Positions 42,742 through 51,515 of a stretch of 64,000 bases of DNA are shown here, in pieces. Every line of letters starts with the position of its first letter. The stretch's first letter is position 1. Origin of the DNA: Prorocentrum cordatum (Eukaryota; Sar; Dinophyceae; Prorocentrales; Prorocentraceae); the NCBI GenBank assembly GCA_963575745.1, contig CAUYUJ010003559.1:410423-474422 (forward strand), read 5' to 3'. The translations under genes and the position numbers were made by a program. The notes below the pieces were generated by a model, which was given only the letters and a program-made list of their open reading frames with translations, was not told the origin of the DNA and ran no database searches.

Positions 42742-43829
42742 TCAAATCTCATTGATCTGAGACTGAACGTCGCCGAGGTCGCGTGCCTCGGTCGGAGGGG
42801 GTCGCTTGCGCAACTGGTCATGGATTTCGTCATCCAAGATCATGACCGCACAGACGCCTGTGTCGCGGACGACGACAAGCTGCTGCTCCATCTGCGCGAG
42901 GTAGTTGCGCAGGTGCTCGACCGTCGCGGACCGTTCACCTGAGTGTGACACTTCACGGTCAACCTGAAACTGCAGCTCTCCTAGGATACGGCGATCTTCG
43001 GCGATCCTGGAATCTATGATCGCTAAGGCGCCGTCGAATTCTTGCCGAAGAGCACCAATGTGTGCGGCGTTCGTCTGAACGCTCTGCACCAGTCCAGAGC
43101 ACTGCCTGGACACGAAGGTTTCAGCCTGGTCTCGCAGCTCAGCGAGTTCACCTGCAGAGGGCGCAGCCGCCGGCAGGTCGTCTGAGAGAAAGAGGTGAGG
43201 GGCATCTGCCCCCGGATGCACCCTCTCGCGAAGGGCGCGTGGCCTCTGAGAGGCCGCGCGCGGGCTCGACCTGTGCTCGTCGTCGGGGCCTGCGGCCTCG
43301 CGACGGCTGCGCAAGGACGAGCTGCGGCTAGGGCGTGTCGGATGAGATGATGATGCCTTGGGATGCTGCGTCTGCGGCTGCGCCGCCACTGGTCTGCCGA
43401 GCTCCTCGAATGCTGCCACGCGCGCCGACGCGGGGACGGTGGCAGGGCTGGCTGGGCCAGCGCCGCTGTTCCAACGGCGGGTTGCGCGGAAGCGCCCAGG
43501 AGTGTCGGGACCAGTGGGGCTTGCGCCCGACGCAGTAGGGATTGCTCCCGACGTAGGAAGAGGAGAGGAAGGATCGAAGGTCGGCGTGTGAACTCCTCCA
43601 ACGCCTGCTCCTACTCCTTCTCCTGTCCCCCCGTGGGCGGCGCGGCGGCGAAGTTCAGCCGCAAGACGCGCCTCGGGTCCGTCGGAGCTGGGGGGGGGGG
43701 GGCATCTGGGACACCCGCGCGGTCACCTCCAAGGCTCTCCAACTCATCACCGAGCCGACGCGCCGTCGGAGAGCTCGGACGCTGAGCCGCGAAGGATCCC
43801 TTACGGCGCATGCGCCGCGGGGGACCCAT
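42742..43829 (-). CDS. Copia gag N-terminal extension
   Basis: From a likely start at 43829 (MGPPRRMRRKG) through Pro/Ala-rich sequence with two tandem hairpins (43512, 43533), then a coiled-coil region (QAETFVSRQCSGLVQSVQTN onward) ending QSQINEI. A TGA at 42742-42744 is in the same frame as the next part of gag, so it is a single in-frame stop. Frame changes near 43600 and 43420 are also needed. Confidence 0.6.
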
Positions 43830-43877
43830 CGGGGCTGCGAGCGAGATCGCGACGCAGGGTTCTGTGGATTGTGAGCT

Positions 43878-43893
43878 TTAAGGGCTGATAACC
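43878..43893 (-). other. Primer-binding-site candidate
   Basis: The sense strand immediately after the 5' LTR reads GGTTATCAGCCC, similar to the Copia-type TGGTATCAGAGC site for initiator tRNA-Met with one inserted base. Confidence 0.5.
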
Positions 43894-44079
43894 TGTGCAC
43901 GGGGTTAGCGTGCACAGGCACGGAAACCCTGATCCGTAGGTAGAGGAAGAAGGGGAATATAGGGATATGTTCCTCCTGTGCGACCAGCGTCCTGGCCTCT
44001 TCCAGTACCTGAGCCGATAAGGCGACCAAACAGGCGACCGAGGAGTAGAGATGAGGGTATGAGACGGGTTCCTTTCACA
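43894..44079 (-). repeat. 5' LTR
   Basis: 186 bp, sense strand TGTGAAAGGAACCCG ... GTGCACA. Pairs with the 3' LTR at 25731. Confidence 0.85.
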
Positions 44080-44084
44080 CGCGC
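44080..44084. repeat. Target-site duplication (right)
   Basis: CGCGC, identical to 25726-25730. Confidence 0.85.
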
Positions 44085-46450
44085 CAGCGTCGACAGCTGT
44101 CGGCGCATGCGTGCCACATGCGTGCGCAGTGCACGACGTCGCGCAAGCCCTTGCCCGCGCCACGGGCGCTCCATGGCGGGCATATCTGCCGGCGGCGGCG
44201 GCGGCACAAGGAGGCCTCTGTCATCACTGTACACACGTGCGGGCACTCCTGCTGCATGCACTTCTGCACAAAACCGATCCTCCAAGTTGCGTGCGAGCGT
44301 GAGCCTGGACTGGTACTGCGTCTGCGCATGCACCCCTATTCGTATGATGCGTTTCCAGGCAGGCTGGCTGCGTCGGATAAGGCATTCCCAAGCATGTAGG
44401 TCAGTATCGGGAGGGGGCAGGTCATGGCACTGTTTGACCGCTGTTCGCAACCAGCTGAGATCCTGAACCCATTGCCCTAGTGTGGTGCGTTGACGTGCAT
44501 GTGCGTCAGGTGCTGCTAACCATTCGGCCGTCGCGACTGCAAATGCCAGCTGGGGTCCGGCGTGGTATAAAGAGCCCAAGAGCCGAAGCCGAGAAGCACG
44601 TAGCAAGATAGCTGGGGCAGGTCGTCGCAGGCGGGCAAGTACCAATTCGTCGGATACCTGGGAAGAATTCCTGGCACCGAACACGCGCGGCAGCGCGGTA
44701 GATTTTCATGGTCTCGATGTGGGCTAGTTTGGCTTCTGATGGTTTGAGCACTGGCCAGGCACCACTGTTGTACTGTCTCACAGACATCACAAGGCTGTCG
44801 GCCAAAATGAGCCTGTGTTGTAGCGTCAGCTCGTCGGTGGCGAAAACCCTTCGTCGGAGAACTTGTAGCGACGATACTGCGGTAGACGCTCGGTACCTAA
44901 TCTCGGGTGCCATCGCAGCACTTGCGTCGAACACCGAGCCTAGGTGAATGTACGCATGTACTGTAGGTCCTAAGATGTCCGATTCACCACTCATGTACCC
45001 ACCATGCTCGTGCCATGCTGCATGTCGCGCGCGCTGCGTCCCGTGCCCACGCCACATGATCAAAACAGCCGTCTTGGAGGGCCCGGCGTTGAGTCGGCAC
45101 CCTCGTCGTGCAAAGGCGTCCGACACAGGCGCCGGCGCACGGCTGAGAGCCTCATGTATCTGTGCCGCTGGCATGATGAGTAATACTGCCCCGTCGTCGG
45201 CGCATGAAAAGGTCGACCAGTGGGCGCTCGGCTGGAGGCGGCTCCGCGGCGGGGTCGGCCACCAAGGGCCCGAATGACCTGAGGCGTTCGGCCTTGGGCA
45301 ACTGATATGGGGCCCCGTCGGATATCATCTGCGCGCAAGCCTCCTGCATGCAGTCGGCCATCTGCATCTCAAAGAGAACATCCGCAAGGGGTTGGCCTGG
45401 GAAGAATGACCTGTGAGGCAAAGATGCCTGTCCGGAGACCTCAAACTAACCCGGGGGCCTCGTAACGCTGTTCCACCTGAGCCACCGTGTGAGGGTCAAG
45501 CTGAAAGCGGGATAGGGCGTCGGTGCGCTGGCGTAGCCTTTCGGCAAGTTGGCGCATGGCGGCTGGGGGAAAACCTGCAGCCCGCACGAGCGTAGCGATT
45601 GTCAGATCGTCAAGGTCGGCTTCGCGGTGGGCACGCACCACGAGCTCCCGAATTGCCATGTAAAAGGCCTGTACGACGTCCAAGAGGAGTGCTCCGAACG
45701 ATAGCTGTCTGAGCCTGGCCAGGGACTGAAATTCCCGAAGCACCAGGGATGCATCTGTCGCCCCACGTCCTGGTAGCCCACCGAACTGTGTCTCGCCAGC
45801 CTCTGAGGCCAGGAATGGCAGTAGTTGGTTCCTGAGACAGCGTCGGGAGGTCTTCCCTATCTGGGAAGACGCCAAAATGGACCTGGAGCTTCCACACTGG
45901 GCGGGGTCGGCTTGTCCAGACTTGATGAGGCCCCGATAAAAATCACCCTTGCCACTGCGCGGGTTCCACCAAATTAAGTGCACACTTAAGCTGCAGAGGG
46001 TAATAGTATTCTGCTACAGCCGCGGGGCGGGCCTTCACGAGGCCACCGGAGATCCCATCGCAGCCAGGGCAGATCTGCGAGCCTGTCGGCATGACCACTG
46101 GAAACCCGCAAGTGACGGGACGGACGCAAGAGCAACAGGGTCGGTCGACATACGTGCATAAGGTGCGCGCCCGAAGTATCCTGCAAACGTCGGCACATCC
46201 CTTACTGGCAGTGTGGCAGCCAGTTCCAGTCCAGCGAAGTGCTGCTGCCATCTGCGTGCAATCTGCTGTTCGGACACGACTGCCTGACGTGAGATCCTGC
46301 AGGGCGGGAAGGACGCGCTCGAACCGTCGTCGTTTAGATCCAGCGCCAACTCGTCGCAGGGCGGCGTAGGCCGGCAAACTGTCTACGATCCCAAGCCGTA
46401 CGCACTCCCTGTGCGATGTTGGCGCTGTGCCAAGCAGAGTCCTGCCCCGT
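44085..46450 (-). pseudogene. LINE reverse transcriptase and zinc-finger region
   Basis: RT blocks in several frames: FYRGLIKSG (about 45940), TQFGGLPGRGATDASL (about 45790), GALLLDVVQAFYMAIREL (about 45700-45640) with the first catalytic Asp, FSCADDGAVLLIM (about 45215) with the ADD pair, then GCRLNAGPSKTAVLIMWRGH and YIHLGSVFDAS. Downstream is a tyrosine/thumb-like helical region and a Cys/His segment truncated by the Copia element at 44085. Continues at 25730. Frame shifts at about 45980, 45430 and 45170 show decay. Confidence 0.78.
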
Positions 46451-46470
46451 GGATAGCTGAATCACACGCG

Positions 46471-46518
46471 TAGCAGCCCGAAGAAAAAATCATTTTTTTT
46501 TTTATAAAAAAACTGCTA
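46471..46518. repeat. 48-bp AT-rich insertion with TAGCAG/CTGCTA ends
   Basis: A run of A, T and TATA inside otherwise GC-rich LINE sequence, bounded by TAGCAG (46471) and its reverse complement CTGCTA (46513-46518). Probably a tiny foldback insertion. Confidence 0.5.
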
Positions 46519-46559
46519 GGAAGCCAAACCAAGCCTGATAGAAACTGACCATCCTATCC

Positions 46560-48617
46560 AGCTGACAGCTAGAGCCTCGGGGGGGCAACGGCCAGCTCGT
46601 GCAACGGCGGTAGCCGTCCGAGATATCGCAACCCAATGATGTGATATGTCGTGAACGGTGGGAGGGAGATTTTGCCCTGGTGCGACTTTAGGGGCGCAGT
46701 AAATGCCTGAGCGGCATCGCGCACGCAGTCGGCTGCGTCGGCCATCCTTCGACAGCACTGTAACAGGGGGTGATGCGACGGCCCGTCACGGGCCGAGAAA
46801 CGCCAGCTCAAGGTGCGAAAGCAAATCCATGCCCCCTCAGAAACCCCATCTGACGCCCACGCCACAAATACGTTCGCAAGCAACAGGTTGGGCAACGTAG
46901 CGCGTAGCCGTCGTAACGCTGATCGACCACGCGTGCGCTGATCCATGAGCTCCAGACCCCTGGGAGATCCGGCTACTCTGTGGCTGACGTCCACTGTCTG
47001 TCCTCTTAGGCGGGAAGGCTAGCTCAGCCGCCCTCAAGATGTGAGCATTCAACTGCTCGGCGCGATCGTCTGGATGCGTGGAGAAGGAGGGCTGGGGAAA
47101 CGTCCGTAGGGCATCTGCAAAGGCCTGCTGACAATCAGGGTCTGCGTACTTGGATTCGTCGTGTCGTGACTTGACCCATGTGACGGCGAGTTCGCACTGG
47201 TCTGCATGGCACACAAACTCATCAGCTGAAACCACAAAGCGATCCTCACATCGCAACGACAGATCGAGATCGACGTCGACTCCTTGTCGACTGACACAAC
47301 TTAGCTCGCCAGTGGGAATAGCAATGTAGTCGATCCTGCGCCGTGGGCCCCGCCCCTGTGCCCCAGGTGGTAACCATGCCCCATGAATCCCAGGAAACGA
47401 TGGTAGAAACGTGGACATCGCACACTGCCCCCGACGCACGCATGAACTGATGAAAGCACTTCCCGCTGGCATTCTCAACCTCTGGCGCCAAATCACCGAC
47501 GTGTTCTGACACCTGGGTCACCAGGGTCGCGCTGGCGCCCAAAAGGCAGCGCAGCGGGGCCGGCCGGGCCCGATTGCTGACGCGTGCAGCGACCTGCCCC
47601 CGCCATCCTTTTATTTCAGCAGGCGGGCGCCGAGAGTGAGGGGCATGTCCGACCAGCGCGTCGCTGCACATGCGCGGCGCACGTATAGCCACCAACAGAT
47701 GTCTAGACGAGTAGCTTATCACACGTACATGCCGCCGTGCAAGCGCATGACCACGCGCGTACTCGTGCCGTGTGTTGACCCAGAAAGCCACACCACCTAT
47801 GTCCCTTCATTCTGACGCCGCCGTGACGACTACATAGTCTCCTGCTGGCGTCCATCCATTCCGACACAAGCCAGTCTCCATCGTGCCAATCAAGTGGAAG
47901 TTGCGAGATGGAAACTGACGAGCGAGAGCGAGCATGCGGCCAGGCAGGTCGAGGCTGGCAGCGTCTTGGCATCGACATCGAATCCTGGTACCGCGCCTGC
48001 GCGCCGCGTTCCTGCGGGGCCGGAGCGCGAACACATTTGCCACAGCAATGCTGACCTGAGGCGGTAAATCTGACGGCTGGGAATCTCGTGGCACACGCGA
48101 GTTTTCCGAGCTGCGGCCAGCAGGTGGCATAAGGGCGTCACGCAGGTCAAAGTTGGGTGGGTAAAGAGGCGGCATTTCACATGCACCAACATTCGGGTAT
48201 ACCCCAAGACCGTCGTTGATGCTGGCAGACATCCATAACCAAGGCACATGGGAGGCTGCATCTAGTAATACTGACCACGGTTGAAAGTCAGCTGCCGCTG
48301 CCGGCACAAGTCCCATAGATGCACGCCGTGCTATGGGATCTGCAAGCTCGCTCAGTGGATGGGCGTTGTGTCCGAGACGCGTCTCCAAGCAAGGCGGGCA
48401 TGCTGTCGCAACAGCTTCAAGGCACCAAACTTCCAAACAAATCCCCGCAATATGCATAACGCGCACCGCTAGCGGCCGCAGCGACGACGAGAATGTTGCC
48501 GGTGAAAACCTCGATCGGGAGATCGCGAAACCTTTGCCGGAGAGAGACGGGTCGATCCCACACAGATACCCCTCGCATATGTATCGCCCCGCTGTCGTAA
48601 CTTAAAATATGCACCAA
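46560..48617 (-). pseudogene. LINE apurinic-type endonuclease region
   Basis: Pieces of an exonuclease-endonuclease-phosphatase fold in at least three frames. NFHLIGTMETGLCRNG carries the catalytic Glu (about 47880). LLVAIRAPRMCSDALVGHAP precedes CLLGASATL, where the family has LLGDANA. Near 47340 is RRRIDYIAIP. The endonuclease nicks target DNA to prime reverse transcription. The GDAN to GASA change and the frameshifts indicate loss of function. It follows ORF1. Confidence 0.75.
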
Positions 48618-48745
48618 GCCTAAGGCGGCGGCCCACCCAGTTGTCGTTGTTTGGACCCTCCAGACCCATCAGTGAAATTTTCAACCTGGTCACCTGATCC
48701 TCTGAATGGGGGGGCGGAGCTCCGTGGGTAAAAAACTAACGCGTG

Positions 48746-50838
48746 CTACTGTGTAAATATGGGTGAAAGAGACAATTCTCGGGCCCCTGAGAGGGGCCTA
48801 GGAAGACAGGGGGAGAGACGCAACGCTAGCGTGCCAGGGCTGACAAAGGTGCCCGACCAGTCCGCTGCAATCAGGTATTGGGCACGACGGCAGAGACAGC
48901 TCAGACTCCATCTGAGGCTGCGGAGCGGGCGTCGCGGCGGGCGCGTTGCCAGCCTCGGGCAGACCGCGAGATGGCAGAGTCGGCTCATGCATCTCATTCC
49001 CCATGGCCTGCCCGACAGGCCGCGCCACCCTGGCGTCGACGCTCCGGAGTTGCCGTCGCTGCCGACGACCACGAAGTCACCGTCAGCACCGCGCCGCGGG
49101 CTGTGGCTGCGGCTGCGCCGCTGTCGGCGAGCCGCAGCGTCGGCCGCCTCCGCCCCCCCTGCTTCGACTGCGATCTCTTCGCGCCCAGCAGGCGCAGGCA
49201 GGACTGCTCCACGTCCACGATGACTCGCCGTGTCTTGACGCGCAATGGCATCACGAAAGCCCAGCTGACATGTGGGCCTGCGAGCTCGGTCAGACTCACG
49301 CTTGGCCTGCCGAGTCGCCGCCGCACGGGCCCTCGGCCCCTCAGGCGTCGGGCGCGGCGCGGCCGTAGGCCTGCCTCCTCTTGCTGCTGGCGCCCCCGCC
49401 TGGCCGTCGCCGGACACTTCGGGCGCTGCGGCGGCAGCAGCCGCGGCAACGGGCGGCGCGGCGGCAGGGCCTGCGCGCGCCCGCGGCGGCGCCTCGGCAG
49501 CGCCAGGCGAGGCCGCCGCTGGGGCCACAGGCGCCCGCTCGGGGGCTGCGGACGTCACGGGCGCCGCGGCAGCTCCAGGCGCCTGCGCACTTGCGCAGCA
49601 CCTCCAGCGGGCCCGAGCCGCCGCGGCTGGCCCGCGAACGCGGCGAGCCCAAGCGAGGCAGGGGCTGCCGCAGCCTCTGCACGCGCCGCGGACATCTGGC
49701 CCTGCATCGTCGCCAGCAGCTGCGCGAGGCCGACCAATTGTCGCGTGAGCTGCGCCTGCCCGGCCTGCAACTCCGCGATGGCCGCAGCGGGCGGGGCCAG
49801 GCCCGGCGGCGCACGCGGAGCTGGAGAGCCAGCGGGCGGCGCCGGGCCCGCGGGCGGCATGAGCTCGTCCTCCTCGGCGACGTCGTCCGCGGCATGGCCC
49901 GCCGACGGTACGAGCTCCTCAAGCTGCTCCAGCAGCAACTTGGCCCTGCTGAGGGCCTCCTCCCGCTGCTGCACCTTCGCCTCCTTCTCCTCCATGACCT
50001 TCTTGGCCTGCTCAGCCTCGGAGCGCGCCTTCTCGAGCTTGCGTTGAGATCGCTGCACAAATGATCGCCGGCGATCACGCCTTAGTCCGGGCGAGCGCGC
50101 CACTAGAATCATGCATAGCTGCGCTGCATATTCCTCCTCCTGTGGCCGCCTCTGCTCGTCAGGCATGCCGAGGTTGCGGGCGGCGAGCAACCTGTTGCCA
50201 GTGGCAGCTGCCATGTGGCGGAGCGAGCGCCGATGGGCTGCCAGCTCGCGCTCGTCCCTGGGCGGCTCAACCAAGGACGCATGCGCCTGAGCGGCATGCG
50301 GCAGCGCGGGCAGGATGCCCAGCGCCGGGCTGCGGACCTCGTCCTCCATCTCGGAGTCGTCGGTCGCTTCGCCTCGCCTCCGTCCTCCAGCGGCCACAGG
50401 CTCGGGCTCATCCTCGAATCTCACACGAGAGGCCGACCTAGGACGCGTCCCACTGGGCTGGCGGCGACGGCGGCGGCGAGAGCCAGATCGCTGACGACCG
50501 TGGCTCGTGCCAGCGTCTGTCCCCCCATGGCGTGGAGGCCGACCGTCGCCAGCGCCTGTGCCCGCACCAGCACCTGCTCCATGCCTGGGCCCGTGCGCTG
50601 GGAGCGGGCAGCACGTCCGGCATAGCAGGTCGGCGGGCGAGTTGAGCTCGCCGCACGATGGGCACCACCATCCAGGCGGAGGGGGCGGGACATGCCATGG
50701 CGGCGTCACTCCGCCCGAGCCCGAGGCTCGCCCTTTGCCTCCAGCGCCGGCGCGCCCGCCAGAGGGGCCCGCGCCCTTGCCACCGCCAGGGCCCTTGCCG
50801 CCGCCAGCGCCGCCTTTGCCTCCGTCAACACCGTACAT
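48746..50838 (-). CDS. LINE ORF1 with RanBP2-type zinc finger
   Basis: Start chosen at 50838 (MYGVDGGKGG), where a Gly/Lys-rich leader begins. Then a RanBP2-type finger, WWCPSCGELNSPADLLCRTC, fits W-x-C-x2-C-x3-N-x6-C-x2-C. Next are Arg/Ser-rich and acidic patches, a coiled coil (LEKARSEAEQAKKVMEEKEA, about 50060-49920) and an Ala/Pro-rich part. A frame change at about 49560 leads to DGDFVVVGSDGNSGASTPGW near 49080. ORF1 probably binds the LINE RNA. The second LINE at 61.8 kb has the same finger plus coiled-coil design. Confidence 0.7.
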
Positions 50839-51360
50839 GATGCCCGTGCTGTGGTGCACGGCGAGGCGGTCGGCGGCGTCCTGCACGCGGCGCTGCTCTG
50901 GTAGCGCGAGCCTCGCGCGGGCGCGAGCGACGCGGATGAGCGTCCTCGCTTGGCCGCGCAGCCAGCGGGCACGGCGGTGCCAAGCTGGGTTGGGGCGTCC
51001 GCCTCGGCGCCCGCGAGGCGTGGCGCCCTCGCGAGAAGCCCGCGGCACGGCTGGCCCGCAGCGCGCCAGGCGGGCACGGCGGCCGCGGCGCGTATGGCAG
51101 CTGTCCGCGGGCGAGGCTCGCAGCGCGCGGCAGTACCTGGTACCGCGGGCACTGCACCCAAAGCCTCGACCCGGGACGGCGGCTGGAGGACGGAGGGAGG
51201 AGGAAGGAGGAGCGGGAGGAGGTGGAGCGGCAGGCACTGACCCCTTCGCGCGAGGAGCGGCGGCGAAGCGCCGGCCGCCGTCGTCAATCGTCCGTCGCCG
51301 AGCGCCCGTCGTCGTCGTCCGTCGTCCGTCGTCGTCGCGCGTCGTCCGTCCCGGAGATTA
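50839..51360. other. GC-rich leader and short GTC tract
   Basis: Upstream of LINE ORF1. The minus-strand frame remains open but is Arg/Ala/Pro low-complexity. 51285-51350 is a GTC-type microsatellite like the one at 15-19 kb. Confidence 0.45.
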
Positions 51361-51515
51361 GGTCGGGCATGTCCCCCTACATGGGGGCTTCAGACGGAAA
51401 GGAAAAGTCAAGCCATATTCTGAAAAGTTTCAGAAATGATTTAAACAAATCGTCCCCATACTAGTGTTTGGCTATTGTTGAATAGTCATTCCTCCTGCAG
51501 AGGGACACGCCCGAC
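51361..51515. mobile_element. 155-bp TIR element (MITE)
   Basis: Left end GGTCGGGCATGTCCCCCTAC and right end TGCAGAGGGACACGCCCGAC are imperfect inverted repeats. TA occurs at both flanks, compatible with a Tc1/mariner-like target. The inner right end is homologous to the larger element at 53910, so this is a deletion derivative of that family. Confidence 0.72.

Larger units (their letters stand above)
26300..43555 (-). repeat. Family of ~24 GNRA-capped mini-hairpins
   Basis: Plus-strand pattern AGC-R-GGTG-TTGC-CACC-G-GCT: outer 3-bp stem, one mismatch, inner 4-bp stem, 4-nt loop (GCAA-type on the sense strand). Copies start at 26300, 27965, 28350, 29108, 29807, 29965, 30665, 31430, 31610, 32144, 33109, 33754, 34350, 34590, 35496, 37432, 39401, 40131, 40203, 41132, 42102, 43155, 43512 and 43533. 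Nineteen have a fully paired inner stem: GGTG/CACC, GGGG/CCCC, GGCG/CGCC, GGGA/TCCC, GGAG/CTCC, GGCC/GGCC, GACG/CGTC and GGGC/GCCC. All lie inside the LTRs, in one orientation. The best-conserved copies were noticed by sequence; some divergent ones were accepted partly on pairing. Confidence 0.75.
25731..44079 (-). mobile_element. Complete 18.35-kb Ty1/Copia LTR retrotransposon
   Basis: LTRs of 186 bp at both ends (25731-25916 and 43894-44079) begin TG and end CA on the sense (minus) strand and are flanked by CGCGC duplications. The internal order is gag, protease, integrase, RT, RNase H, which defines Copia. Length is about three times the usual 5-6 kb because about 8.7 kb of extra coding sequence follows RNase H. 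The LTRs differ at about 18 bases plus 2 one-base gaps, and the frame is broken in many places, so the copy is old and dead. It sits inside a LINE. Confidence 0.88.

Noticed and set aside
43894-44079. The 186-bp repeat at 25731 and 43894 first looked like two LINE 3' tails
   Set aside because: Both copies begin TG and end CA, are the same length, have identical 5-bp flanks, border Copia internal sequence, and their removal restores the LINE frame. LTRs explain all of this.
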